This document shows, piece after piece, positions 24,101 to 39,100 of a stretch of DNA of 64,000 bases. The translations under genes and the position numbers were made by a program. A model generated the notes under the pieces. That model saw nothing but the letters and a program-made list of their open reading frames with translations, made no database searches and was not told the origin of the DNA. Origin of the DNA: Aphis gossypii (lineage: Eukaryota; Arthropoda; Insecta; Hemiptera; Aphididae); assembly GCF_020184175.1 (NCBI RefSeq), contig NC_065532.1, positions 42,428,287 to 42,492,286 of the forward strand. Reading direction: 5' to 3'. How positions within the stretch are numbered: position 1 is the stretch's first letter; every line of letters begins with the position of its first letter.

Positions 24101-27100
24101 ATAACATTTTATAGTTAAATATTATATTGTTCAGTGCGAGTTGGTTTATTATTATAAAATATTTGGATCGCAGAAGAGTACTTCACAATACAATAGAAAG
24201 CATATAGGTTGTAGGATAAATTATATAAAAAAGAAATATTATTTTAAAAATACTAAAGGTTATTTTTAAATTACTATAATAGATTAGGTATGTTAGATTA
24301 AAAAAAAAATTTGGTTCAAAAGTAAAACGAATCAAAGATTTTGAAATATTTGTTCAGCTTGTCCGAGTGTACACTTAATATTATCGACACAGATAAATTA
24401 TTTTATTAATAATAATTTAAGTTAAATAAATAAATAAATTGATTAAAAATAAAGCTAAATATCTCAGTTTTTACATAAACGAAGTTCGTAAATGTTTATT
24501 AATATTACGATATATAATATGTAATGTGAAAAATATGTAGGTTTGTATTTACAGAGAACGAGCCACCAGTCCACACGTGATCAATTAAAATCTAATAATA
24601 AGAAAAACTGTACTATAATTTTAAAAAGAACTGTACGTGTATAATGCAAATTCAAAGCACGAAGCAAAGAAGAAATAATGATCGGTCGACCTTGATATAA
24701 TGTGCATGCATGAGACTTTTAAGTAATTGCAGAACTGCAGTAGTGGCATAACATTATAATGGGCTCGGGTAAATTTCAACTCAAAAACCCTTCCGTGGTT
24801 TTATTTACGAATTAATGTTATAGTACAATGATGGGCTTTGTGATAAATTTGTAATTAAATGCTTGTGGTTGAATGCAATTTTCAAGGATATGCAATGCAT
24901 TATGATATTATTATACACGTACAAATAATAATAAGGTTAAAACATAAAACGGATGCAGTGCGGGTAACCCATGTACACAAATGTGTTTATCGTTCGGGCA
25001 ACGATAATAATAATATAAGAACGGTGTCCTTGGCCGGTGCATATGACGGCTGCGCGGGTTGAGGTGGTGGGGATTGATGTGGGTGAGAGGGGAAATCAAT
25101 AGTGTTATATGCATCGCGTCCACGATATGAAATCAAGGTAAGAGAAATTATTTTTATTAAAAAAACAAAATATTTTATTCTACTACTGAATGATAAAACA
25201 ACAATGACACGGCGCGTGCAACCGACGCTGGTGCAATAATATTGTAATAAGACGTGTTGCGAGTTAAAATATATCCGGCAAATGATCGGGGTGGGTTTTA
25301 CGTGGACTGAAAATAATGACAATAAAATGAATCACGCCGTTGTTTAATATTATATTATAGTTTATAACTATTAAGTGTTATAATTAATTATGTAAACTTT
25401 CGCAATAACGGCAGATACACAACGAACGGTAAGAACGTACAACGCACTTTAGTTTTACGTGCGATTAAATACGCGAGGGAGAGAGAGAGAGACGGACAAA
25501 TAAAAAATAAAAATAAACTTCGTCTAATGCGACTGCGTACTGCGCAAATCGCGGAAATACTCGGGACGGACGACATACGTCGTGTGGGAGCGATGGTGAA
25601 GAGATAAAACGATTGCTTCTCTATAAGTTCGAACACGGCGCATATTTAATAAAATCGACAACGATAAAAATGCATTGCGACAATAACAATAATATTATTA
25701 TTTATTATTATGTATGCGGTATGCGTTTTCTGTCAAACAAAGTAGGAAAAATCTGTAAATACTGCAAATGGTAACCATACCCGTCTTTATCGCATGCTCG
25801 TCGGACTAATACAACAATATAATGATCGAAACGAGCCATTATATTTTTGCATTAGTTCTATTAACTTTGATGAGAATAAAAAGAGGATAAGTCACTGTTT
25901 AGGTATATATTATAATGGTAAATACTCTATTCTTCATAGTGTAATTAGTTTTCTGAAATGTGTTATACATTGCAGTAAATGGGTAATATTTTATACTGTT
26001 ATATAAGTGTGCATCTGTTATTATATACTTAATATTATTCACATTTTAAATTACAAGTTAAAAATGACGGAATTTCCTATAATTCGAAATACAGTTAAGC
26101 AAATTTAAATACAAATAAATATCTACATACAAGGTTAGTATAATAATTACGTTTTAACTATGCATAAATATGATTGTGATATTGAAAATAAATATATAAA
26201 TGCATTTATATCTTAAGTGATTTAAACAGCAGTAGCTATGTAAAACGATAAAAATAAATAATGATCTGCAACTTTTAGCGTAATAAGTAAAGCTTAAGGC
26301 ATTCATAATCATTCTCACACAGTATATTATAATAATACTACGACGTTCAGAAAAAATACAATAAATACCGTATGTGACTACATAAATAATGGTGTATCTA
26401 GCGTTAACTGTATACCATAATATGTAACTATGTAAATTCAATGCAGAAACGATAATACGATTTATTATTTTAAAATGTAAATGATTAGAAATATTCTGTA
26501 TAAAATCACTTTATTTTTACCGACTCTGGACTCTTATTAGTGTTTTAACTAAACACAAACAAACATTCAAGGTAAAATTACTACCAATTGATGCAATTTA
26601 ATAATAATAAGCATATTATTGCTTTTTAATGTATTATTTAAGTATTAGATTATTAACTTGAACATTACAAATATTTATAGAGCACATATTTCTAACTTGA
26701 ACCGTGAACACCGTTTGTTTAACACAAACAACAATGAATGTATAAGAATGATTCGTCTTCATCATTGTCTTAACTTTTAATTTAATTTAATACTACATCT
26801 CAATCGATTTAAATTATTATTTAAATGAATGCGGTACAGTTTCATTCTTTTTCAGTACTGTGTACGAGACGAGTAAACCGGACAATTTTATTTAAATAAA
26901 AGATTTATACATAATATAATAATAAATGCAATATAGGTACACATCTATAATAAATAAAATGCAATTATCTTGTTACATAAACGTTATAATACAAATTAGC
27001 TTTAGAACTTTCTATTATGTATAAGACATTTATAATATTGTACATAGCTAACCATAAATGTGCATGCAATATTAAAATACGTACAGCCCATAAAATAAAT

Positions 27101-30100
27101 AAAAATAAAATAAAAAACTAAATTTTATTCTATGGTTAGTGAAAAAAATAGACTTACCTGTGAATAGCCTAATATATTCTCCACGGAATGGGAAACAAAC
27201 ACTATTTTTCCAGCCGATGTGACCATCAGGTATATATCGTTATCCTGAGAACAAAAAGAAAATAATAATAATAACATTATAGCTATGAAAAGAATTGAAC
27301 TATTATGTTATATAACATAATATAGTAGAGACTATAGGTAGTTCAAAAGAGTTTAAAAACAATATCCGAAATAGTTTAAGTGATTTTTAATAAGTAGCTG
27401 ATATGACATTAGTAATAATCAGAAAGAAGGTTTGCCATGCTATTTTTTAAACTTTTCACATATTTCATCTGTTTATAACTTTATAATTTTTAGAGGTAAC
27501 TGCCAATGCTATGTAAAATGTAATATAAATATCTGCAATATTCGAATATAAGCATATTATAATATATATATTATAGGGCTCTCTCCTCGATATAATATTA
27601 TATAACAACATTATGTTAAGTTTTTAGTAAACGAACTTTTGGCATAGCATGTCGCATAATGAACATCATTAAATAATAAATAAACATTAAATTTATTAAA
27701 TACAGCAGTATCGAAAAATATAATTTTAGTGTATATTTTGTTCTTCAGGCAGATCTCTATCAACATAAATATACTACAAGTATAGGTAATAATTTAAATA
27801 GTTGTAATAATATTTTTAAATTGTTAAAATTATAAATAATATATTTAGAATAAAAGAAAGTGATAAAATTTAAATGTACAATATATTATTTACTCAACTA
27901 TTAATATTTGATATTCGTAATATCATTTTCGATATACCTAAAGCATAATTATTTTTATTAGTAATCTGAAGCAATAAATTATTTGTTAGGTTTTGTGTGT
28001 TCTGTTTTAGTAAAATATATTAACTACTTATATTTAATCCATGTTAATAGTCACATTGCGGCCTATATTAAACCGATATCTCTTATAGAGCAAGTGAACA
28101 ACTTGGTTGTTTATAAAAGGAACAACGATTTTTTTTTTCAAAAGCAACATACTCTGATAATTAATTATTATACTTAAATAGAATAATATAAATACGGATA
28201 CATACGTCCAACAGAAGATCAGCCACGTTAACCTCCTTTATATAAACTGGCAGTTCTTTACGTTTTTCTTTTAGGCCGACTAAGACTGGAAAATAATTCA
28301 ATTTTTAATTGAAAGAATATATTACATTCAATCGGTTAACTTACATCGATTCAACCGAAGATATGCAGCACTGAGTCTAAGAACACTAGTTTTCTCTATT
28401 TTCTTAGAAGCATTTGATATCAATGGAACAAGTTTTGTAAGTTCTGCGATAAAATTATTCAACTTCTCTCGTCGTTGTTTTTCTGCCAGATTTCGACTTT
28501 GTCGGCTAGAACTGAAATTAAAGTACATCAATAATCTACGAACTATTTGCATAATATATTTTTTTTGAACATTTATTTTAAGGGTATCAGAAGCATTCTA
28601 CGCACATAAAATAGGAGTTGAGACATACATTTATATTTCCAAAATACTGATTAATTTAGTAAACCGATCAGTATTCTTAAAAACAGATTAAAATTTTTCG
28701 TATACGACAGTTTCAAATCTATTTTAAAAGTTTTAATTGCTAAGGTAGATTATAATGTATATATATATTACTACCAATCTCTTAAATTATAGTTTAACAT
28801 TTTTTTATGATTAAATATATTATTATAAAGTAATATGAATCTAAAATTCAATTTTGGGTTGAATGTAAAATAGCTGTATAGGCTTTTTTAGACTGAGCGA
28901 AATGACAATTATATTAATCTTACAGTGAACGCAAGTTTTTTTAAAAAACACTTGAATAGTTTTTGGTGCAAAAGGAGCTAATAAGAGCTTTGATAAAGCT
29001 TCCAAAAAGGGTTTTAGTGGGTTTCATGTTATAAAAAAAAATGTGACGAGATTATTGTTTTAGGGCTCTTTCCGAAAGCTATCCAAGCATAATTCTTGTT
29101 GTATTTTACAACATAAAATATATTTTTACAAATTATTAATTACGCATAGTAAAAGCTAAAATAGATTAACAAGTTTCGAACAGAAAATATAACAATTATG
29201 ATATATCCACAGTATTGAAGTATTGAAGTATTGAAAGAATTAAAGAAGTTTAAGTGGGAAGGTTTAACCAACTACGTGGACTTATAATCGTTTATTGAAT
29301 GATAGTCATACATAATTTTGTATATTAAATTAAACATCAGCCTCTACTGAGTTAGTTGTATTGTATAGCGGCTATTCTCCGTTGGATCTATATAAGCTTA
29401 CCACAAATTTATGTCGATTACAATAAAATAAAATCACATAACATTATTTTGTGTTACTACATACACACAGCTTGTGTGATACAAGTATCTACCTACACAA
29501 CACTTCTATGTTTTCTGAACTCAAACTATGTGATAAAAAATATATATCTTCCGGAACTCGGCAACAATAGAATATCGAAGCGTACCCCGACTGCATAATA
29601 TGTTTCTATATCAGTTAAGACTTAATAAAGTAAATAAACTATAAAGTACGAGACATAATTATCGAATTTGGCAGTAAATTGCATACATTGGCCTTGGATT
29701 GGGACTAACTTTCAGAGTGCTGAGTGGGATAGGAGAAGGGATACACGGTTTGTTTTTGGTTTATACGTAAAACACAACAGAGTTGATTTTTACGATATTC
29801 TATTTTTGCTATCTACTATGTTAAAACGCCATTGCAAATTGCATCACAGTTTTCTCACTCGAACTAAGCGTTAAGCCCTCCTATCATCATCAATTGAAAT
29901 GCATCGCAAGGTATATTAAATGTGCATATACATTTGAATAACACGAAGAACTGTTTGCGTGTTTTTCTCTTATATTTTTACCGACAAGTACTTATTTTTA
30001 CGATACACGCACACACACACAAGTTACATACATATATGTCAAGCAAAATGTATATATTATAATATAGTTATTATTTCCATGTTGAAGACGAATCAGTTTT

Positions 30101-33100
30101 TTATGTTAGATTTTTTTCTTAAATAATGATGATTATAATATAGCACCTATATCGTTGATCTTGTAAATATTTAAAGAAATTAGATTAACGAGATTTTTCT
30201 ATATTATAACAGCAGCTATATAGATAACCATGTAAACGGATAATGTCAGTTATAATGAAAACATGATACAACAATAAATTTAATTATAATGCCGTTTGTG
30301 GACCATGTATGTATATATAATATGAAGTTCTAAGTATTTTACAAACGGATGGATTTAAAAAAAAAAGTCTCTTCATGGGTACGGCTTAATTCATAAATCC
30401 TGCTTGTTTATTATTTCCATATATCATTTTATATTTAAGTTTTAGGATATGGAAAAACAAAATTAAATAGTTGTTTAAGTAGAAATTAAATAGATCATGT
30501 CAGTTTTTTTATTTATATTCCGTCAATATATTATTATTCTTATATATTTCAAAGTATGTAGGTTAATCAATCATAGGTACATAAATTATTACTTATATGT
30601 CATCCAAGATAGAATACTGTAAGGCAATTTTTTTCTGGGACAGTAAGAAACTGACATCTAGACGATAAAACAGTGAATAATATAGATGTATAGACGTAGA
30701 CTAATGAATAAAAATTTCTCCAGAAATACAATTTTAGTATAATTAGTGTAAATCTATATGCGTGGACAATTCTCTTCGCAGATACGAGTATATAGTGAAA
30801 AGCTAAACTGGTAAGTTTCTAGTATACCAATCTTAGTTATATGATTAACAATACCTAACAAGTGTAAATCATATACGGTTTAATTTGTTTCTTCTTAAAG
30901 AAAAATACCTTTAACGTATATAAAGGGAAAAAACTGGAATTTATAGTCCGTGCTATTAAACATTTTGAGGTCAACAACATTCATATAAATTATCTAGCTG
31001 ATATATTATACGTACCAACATAATACGATTAACTTAATAGTAAATTAAGGTCGAAATGTCTATACTACAAAGCAAATATGTTTAAAATTAAGATTGAACC
31101 TTTTAAACTATAATACTTGCTTGGATAAAGTTAGGTACATCATGTTATTATCTACTTAATTGTTGTACTCTATAGTACTTTATTATTTTGTATATGGGTA
31201 AGTTAAATTTTAATAATATTTGCGTTTGACGTTTAACAAATTTAATTTTAAAATTATTACATCTATTAAAGCAATTTAAATACCTACGTAAAATATAACA
31301 GCCGTCTAAGTCAGTATATTTTAATTTTTTTAATGCATAACATATAGGTAATTACAAATTTAGACCAGTATATTAAATCAAATACTAATAATTTTAAAAT
31401 AAATTGTATTGATTGTAATATTTTGTAATATTTTTTGTATAAAACTAAAATCAAATTAATTAAATGGTTTAAATTAGAACAATGAATACAAACTATTTGT
31501 TGGAAGAAAGAAGACGTTAAATCTAAATTTTAAATTATTTGAGTATAATACTTCTCACCATACATATTTATCAATAAATCATTTACACTATTGAGTTTAC
31601 AAATCGATCAATTAAACAAATTAACTATACTAATTAATCAAATTCCAAAGGATAGTTTATTATGATATTTGATCGACAAAATACAATAACTTTATTTTAG
31701 TATAAGTATAAATGTAACTAACTTAATAAAGTACAATTGACTTGTAAGCACGCATGTTTGTTTATAATTTAAGACTGCATATAATTTTTTTACAACAACT
31801 ATATTAACATCTCACATTAATGCTTAAGAAAACTGTTATTTAATTAGATATATTAAGAATACATCATAGATAAACTACTATTTATTGAAAAAATGATTAA
31901 CAAAAGAAATAAAATCTTTGGTATGAACTAAATACAGCTGAGATTCTATGAAGGCCTATATAAATAAAGAGTGTTTTAAACCTAAAATCAGGATTGCCGT
32001 ATTTAGTAAAACTATTTAAATGCTTTTTAAAAACCTAATTTCTTAAAACTAAATAAATCAATTTATCGAGTCAAAATTAAAATCAATGGTTTTGATTAGA
32101 TCTCAAATTTTAAATTTATTTATAATATTTGAAAACAAATATATTTTAGACGACACGTTGTAATTAAAGAAAACAACATTTTGAAAAAAAATAATGGGTT
32201 TGTTTTACATGCTTACTATTCCGATACACATATATAACAATGTTTACCGTAAAAACGATTACGATCCATTAAAATAACTAACACAAAAACAAAAAAATAT
32301 TCGATAATAAAAATGACAACGCACCTTAATAGCATTTTTTAAAGATACACGTCATATACATGGTATATATTACATGCCTGTACTTCATAAGAATAATAAT
32401 TATATTATGTAAGCATTTATATATATACAGTTTTATCAATTATCATCACCGATTGAAACTGAGGTGAGTAGGTGACTACTGTGCGTCTATACTGTCCAGT
32501 GATACAGACATATCTAAATATACGGGTGGTAATGTTTTACACGACTTGCACGACTTGGCTTTAGTCATTAATATTACATATTAATATATTATTATCATTA
32601 TATACCTACTAAAAAAAAAAAAAAAAAAAAAAAAATGAATGAATGAATTAAAAATAAATAATAATATAATACGTCGTGACGTGTGTCGTTTTTACACACG
32701 GTATAGTTTGTATCTGTGTCTATCATTGGCGACTATTTACCATGAGGTAAAGGTATAAAGGGTCAAGCACTTAACCGACACAAAGATTTCATTCGGCGGC
32801 TAGCTGGATCATATACGTTGTTTTATATTTATGTGGACTTTGTATCAATGACTATAATGTACTGATAACATTAGACATAATTATACACACATTATTGGCT
32901 AGATAATAAGACTAAACAAGTATAAGTAGGCTGTAGGCATCGCCTGCACATATTATGCAAGTATTGTTACAAATTAATTATAATACGTGCGTAAAAAGAG
33001 CAACGATTCAACAGAAAGCATTTAAGTATTAAACACGTATTTTAAGCATATATATTCATATAAAATGAAACAAAAATCTCACTAACATCTCGATATTGAG

Positions 33101-36100
33101 ACTATGACTATACGAGGCCTATGGATGACAGAGATATTTGTCTATGGAATACACTTAAGAGATAAAAATCAATCCTCACTTTTGTTATTATTAGAAGAGC
33201 ATAAAATTTACCTATTCGTCAAACTTTGATAGCATTATACCATTATGAAGGTGTATCTATATTATAAACAGTATACAATGTAATAGGGTGAGAGCAGCGC
33301 GTGTGTGTGGAATTTTTGTTCAGCTATTTATTTAGTTAGTTTGCATAAAACATAAACGTATGTTGGAGAACTTCAAATACTATTGTTCACAATAATGGTT
33401 ACTTGATTACAATCTGAATATATTTGTGTTGTTAGAATACACATATTTAAACTTTACTCTTATCGAGTTATTGGTATCAACTGTTATATTTTCTACTAGG
33501 CTTGCAAAAAATATAAAATAAGTCGTGAAGATTTAGCTATTAACGTTATAGATTAGGTATTATAGTTAATTAAAATGTCCATAAATATTTATGAAATTAA
33601 ATCTATTGGGTAAATAAGAATGATTATGTTTTTAAACGAAAAAATAAAAAATGCAATGCAAAAAATCATTCAAGATGTAAACAAGTAAGGAATGTAGTCT
33701 CTGTAAACGTACTAAATACCTACCCAGTTTTAAAATGTATTTTAAACAATAGAGTATTAGGTACAGTATAATTCTATTAACGATGTTTAAACGATTTGTT
33801 TTCTATAATATACTTATTTACCTATTTCATATAGAGACATCATTAAATTAAACATCTTAATTGGTTTACAATATTGGTAACTAAAACAACGTAGTAATTT
33901 GACTAGATATACAGTTGGACACAATTGTGATATAAAATGTACAAACATGTGTCTGGAAACCAAAAAGTCATACAGTAGAAAACGTATACGAGTATGATTA
34001 TTATTATTATTATTAACAGTGCGATGTCGATGTGCATCAAGTACTCAGGTGTAAATTATTATTTGCTCCGTGTTCTATAGATCTTTGTTTCCACTATTGT
34101 AAAACAAATTGAACTAAGCATCTTAACAATTTTAAGAATGTTCTAGTTGCAAGTAATTTTATTTGTATTTTTAACTGCGCACTTCTGTTTGTCAGTATAG
34201 TTGTAATCTCTAAAAATATTCCATGTACCAGTTGCAAAATAAAGCGAACTAAACATTGAAATTGAACAGTTATAACCCTCACATAAAAATAAAGTAAGAT
34301 TTCGTTTAAAACAAAAAAAAAAAAAATCAATATTTCAGTTTACTATATACGTAGCAAATTCCTAGTGGTCGTATGCATATTTTAAGCTAAGTAATCATGT
34401 GCTTACAGTGACAATTTTATAGGGAATAGTTGCCTCCCTCCCCTCCCGGTTAATATAATTTTTATTTGATCACGTAGTTTTAATTTGTGTCAGAACGAAT
34501 ATTGGAAGTATAAAAAAAGATAAGATTGTTTAAGTAAATTTTGATGATGAAGCTACGACAATATAGGGTAGTGGGGGAAATGTTCAGACAGCAGACTCTA
34601 AAAAAAAACAATAAATCATTTGTCCAATTACAACAATGAAAACATCGAATAATTTATTTAATTGAAAATGTTTATTTGCATCCACCATTTAAAAATAATA
34701 ACCAATGTAAAATTCATTTGACTATTAAATTCATTAAATTGTATGAACATTTGATACCTAGTTACGTAAATAATTTCAAAAAATATAATTAAATATAAGT
34801 GTACCTACACAGCGTTGCAGATTAGCCTATATAAAAATAAGATAATTATTAACATATTGACATAATGTTTTATTTCTCAAATTCCACCGTCATCTGCATT
34901 CAATTTAGTCTTTAGAAATTAATTTATGATAAACCGATGTTATATTTTAAAATATAAAACTTTGCACGAGGAATTTAAATTATGATTTGTCAATACAAAG
35001 TGAGCGTGATAAAACACAAACACAAATAAATAAACAAATAATAATTTTTTAAACTTATGTAAATAAGTAAAAAATAAGTTTATTTAAAAATGTTAAAATA
35101 TTATTGAAATTACTATCAAATTGAGAATTTACACTATATGTATTACAATATAAATGAACCATATTATTTAACTCTCAATTTGTATGATTGTGATCCTATA
35201 CATACATAACAATAATTTATTGAATAAATACAAATGATAAACTTTTTACCCGCAAAATATACGACAAATAACTATCATAATAAAAAATGCAAGATTTATT
35301 GTTTTAACTTACACATTTTCGTTATCAATAGGTACATTTTTTTTACGGTCAGTGATTCCATTCAAGCGTTGCTTAAAAATAATACGTCAGAAAAACAGCG
35401 CAGATAAATTTACTAAGTTTGCCAATTTGACTTTTGACTTATTATCTTTGGCAACCAATATGTTATATAGTTTATACATATTATTTTATATAGGTATCCT
35501 ATGTTATTTTATAAACGAACAATTCAAATTTCATCACCCTAAAATTTATAAATAACATTGCTTAATTATTGATACGTACAAAACCATAATAGGGTAAGGC
35601 GGCTATATTCTATGACGTACTATTTGTATAATTACATTGTAAATTATTTGTATACAATTTACAAAAAATACTACAAGTTATATTATATAATCATAATTTC
35701 TTCTTTTGGAAAATTTGGACGAAATAAACGTTTATAAAAACATATAACTTGTAATAAATTAGTAATTTATATTTTTTATCTTTCTGAGGATTCCATTACA
35801 GTGAAGAATCAGCTAGTATTAAAAGTGAAAAATACTTTTTACATTAATAAAATAAATTCATTTTATTTGGAAAAAAGATTCACATTTTCAAGACATTTCA
35901 AGAAACTACGAAATTAAAATAAGGCCATAATGAAATATTTACTTTTTTTTATTAAATAGGTATAAATAAAAAATGTGGCATTTTTAAAATAAAATATTAT
36001 CTGGTCTTAAATATCTGAAATTTCATAAAAAAAAAAAAATATTTATATAAACACTACTAAGTACTATTGAAACTAATTAACAATGATAGAAAATGCTTTT

Positions 36101-39100
36101 ACAACTAATAAAAAACTTATTTATTGTTTAACTCATGTCCAGTAGAGTATTTATGGAAGAGGGAGGCCTCTATGACGTCTCTTTTAAAAACCTTATCAAT
36201 AAGATAGATGCTCGGATAGATGAGTTTTAAATAATTTAAAAACACGATAATTTTAATGTATAAAAACACTATGGAGTACAAAAAAAGAAATAAGTAGGCT
36301 TACTATTATGTAACGAGTTAGTTACAATTTTATTTAAAGAAACTCCTAATTTAACAATTTAGATATTTTTATTCGTTTTTATTTTAGCCATTACTCTAGT
36401 TTTTTCACCAATGTACCTTAACTCAATATAGATTTAAAATATATTTTATTTCGTACAAATTATTGTTTTATTTACACAAAAATGTAAGTGTATAGATTGA
36501 TATTAAATTTTGATTGTACACTATTATACAAACTGATTAACATTTTTCATTTTAACAGAAAAACAAAAAAGCTATTTTCGAGGTATCACAGAGAACATCA
36601 CATACTCTTGGTATCCTCCTTCCATACTAAGTGTCTATTATATAAAAATAATATTAATTTAATTCCAGGCGCAATTCAGCGTAAAGAAATACGATTAATT
36701 AATTAGACAGAATTTACAATTTCCTTAATTCGCACGCACTAAGCGAAAATCACGTTTAGTCCGAAAACAAATAAAAATCTAAAACGTTATTTTAGTTATT
36801 ATCTTAAATTATTAATATACATGTATAACAACTTCAATCGGTTGTATAATGTGCATTAGACGCACTTTAGACAATAATGAAATGTAGAAACGTATACGTG
36901 TGCATTTGTTTTGATTGCATAATCATACATTGTAAATATATTTAAGTGATTAAGTGGGAGAAACGCCGAAGCGAGACAAAGTTAGATAGAATCAATTTAC
37001 ATATGATGAAACCAATGTAAATACGAGTGTATATATGTGAGTGTGTGCTATGTGCATACATAATGATAAAAATGGAAACAATATAGAAAATGTTTGGTAG
37101 AATTAGTGAAATAATATCAAGGTTAATATAAAAACGAACATTGAAGGATTATTTTAGTGCACTATATTTTTTTTTTATAAAGAGAATGCATAGGTACACG
37201 TTCAAAATAATAATATAAAATATTATAATAGTATATTATACATTATATGCGATCATGTATATTATGCGCTCACCTATACAGTTGCATCTAACCTACAAGT
37301 TACGCGAAACTAAGGGGGAGATTGCACATGTTAAAGAATCTTATGTAATCCCTACCTATAAATTTCTGTAGATAAAAATTTAAATGACCCTGCATGTATA
37401 TATAGTTATACATATTATACACAAAGTACGCAGACATATGTATTATTATGCATAAGTTGTAGTTGAATGTGCATATAGTGATTAAAATGCATGTACATAT
37501 AATTGCAACGATATGGCGTCAGGTTGCATATTATGGATAAACCATTCAATCGAATACATGATATAATTTAATTGCGTAAACCAAACTAGACGAATGATAA
37601 TAACATAATAATAAAACGATTTCAACTTTTGTTTATGCACGCACTTGGAAAATCTCATCGGTACTTACAATCATACATACATATATTATAAATCTTAGTA
37701 TTTAAAATATTGAAGGTGATACAAAACTAGATAATATGTTAATCACTCGACACATGTACCTACATAACTTAATATCGTACCTAATCGATAAATTATAATA
37801 TTTAGTGTTTGTTGATGTTAATTAATGACAAAAACAATACGAGGTATATTTGTTTCATATTAATTAATCTAGATTTAAAATTTCATACAAAATATATTAA
37901 AATAAATAATGATTAGCTCACCCATATAACCGTTGATTAAATTCTAATTCACATTTAAAATGGCAGTAAAAACAGTATTTTTTATTATACTGTTATAAGT
38001 TATAAGTTTTTACATTTTAACTTTTTGTTACACATTTTAAGCTAATAATATCAATAAGTAAATATGAGAAAATGTAAATCACATAAAATCAACATTTTAT
38101 TGAATGACCTTTGATAAGTTTTGTATATTTAATTGATTACATTTTTGAAGAACCTTTGCACTGCACAAAGAAAAATATAATATTTGCCTGTTTTGTAATA
38201 AAATACTTTTATTATAATTATAATAATAAAACACCAATAAAAATGGATTTATATTTGTCAATTTACAATACAATATTTTTACAATATTTATCTATAGTCT
38301 CGTTTAAAAAAAGACGAGTTAAATTTTTTAATCTCTGTAATTTCAGACTACGAAAACAAAAGATAAGTTGTTGATTATACACTTGATGATTACCTAAGTT
38401 ACACTAAAAATCAGACACATGTGGTGCATGTTTCATAAAAACAAATAGTAAAAGCATTTCGTAAGAATAAAATTAAAACGAACTTTGATTAAAAAAAAAT
38501 TGTTAATACCTAAAGCATCTTATTATATTATTAAATATTAAGACTTCCTAATTAAGAATAGTAATTTTTTTTAATAATTATGCATTATTATCTTTGATTT
38601 TTTTTTTAAATTCATTGTAAGTAAATATAAAGGTAAAGCTAAAAATTTAATAGAAACTAGAGCAATTTTATTATAAATATTAAATTCAAATGAATAATAA
38701 GGTGTTATTAAATATATTAATATATAAGTGTATAACTATATTCTCAACAAGAAAAACGACGTTTAAATTGAACAATATTATAACATTTATTAATCTTAGA
38801 TTAATAGAGGAGTTACCTAAGTGTCATTGTTCTTGATTAAAAAAATAAAAACATTAAAATTTTCAATTCCATTGTACCTAGTAATATTAACAAGACATTA
38901 TACAAAATAAAAGAAACTATTAATAAAATAGACAAAAGAAGATTTTTCAATTGTTTACGTCGTATTATAGTCCAGCATAATGATCAATGACATTTAGTTT
39001 GCCCTCTAAGTAAACTTTATTTGCCACGTAATGAATACTACGGATACTTAAGAAGTTAATTCAGTAAGATCGAGAACAGCTTTTTACGACGTCAGATGCG

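Noticed and set aside
25388..25636. 82-codon - strand frame in a Met intron
   Set aside because: Low-complexity Leu/Phe/Ser run with no domain, and its phase was not linked convincingly to the next Met exon.
28345..28511. Clock or Cycle identity for the bHLH-PAS gene
   Set aside because: The basic region (RNLAEKQRREKLN) and PAS-B (HRDDVRWVMIALRQ, ESFICVNTL) follow Met, not Clock (RNKSEKKRRDQFN) or Cycle.
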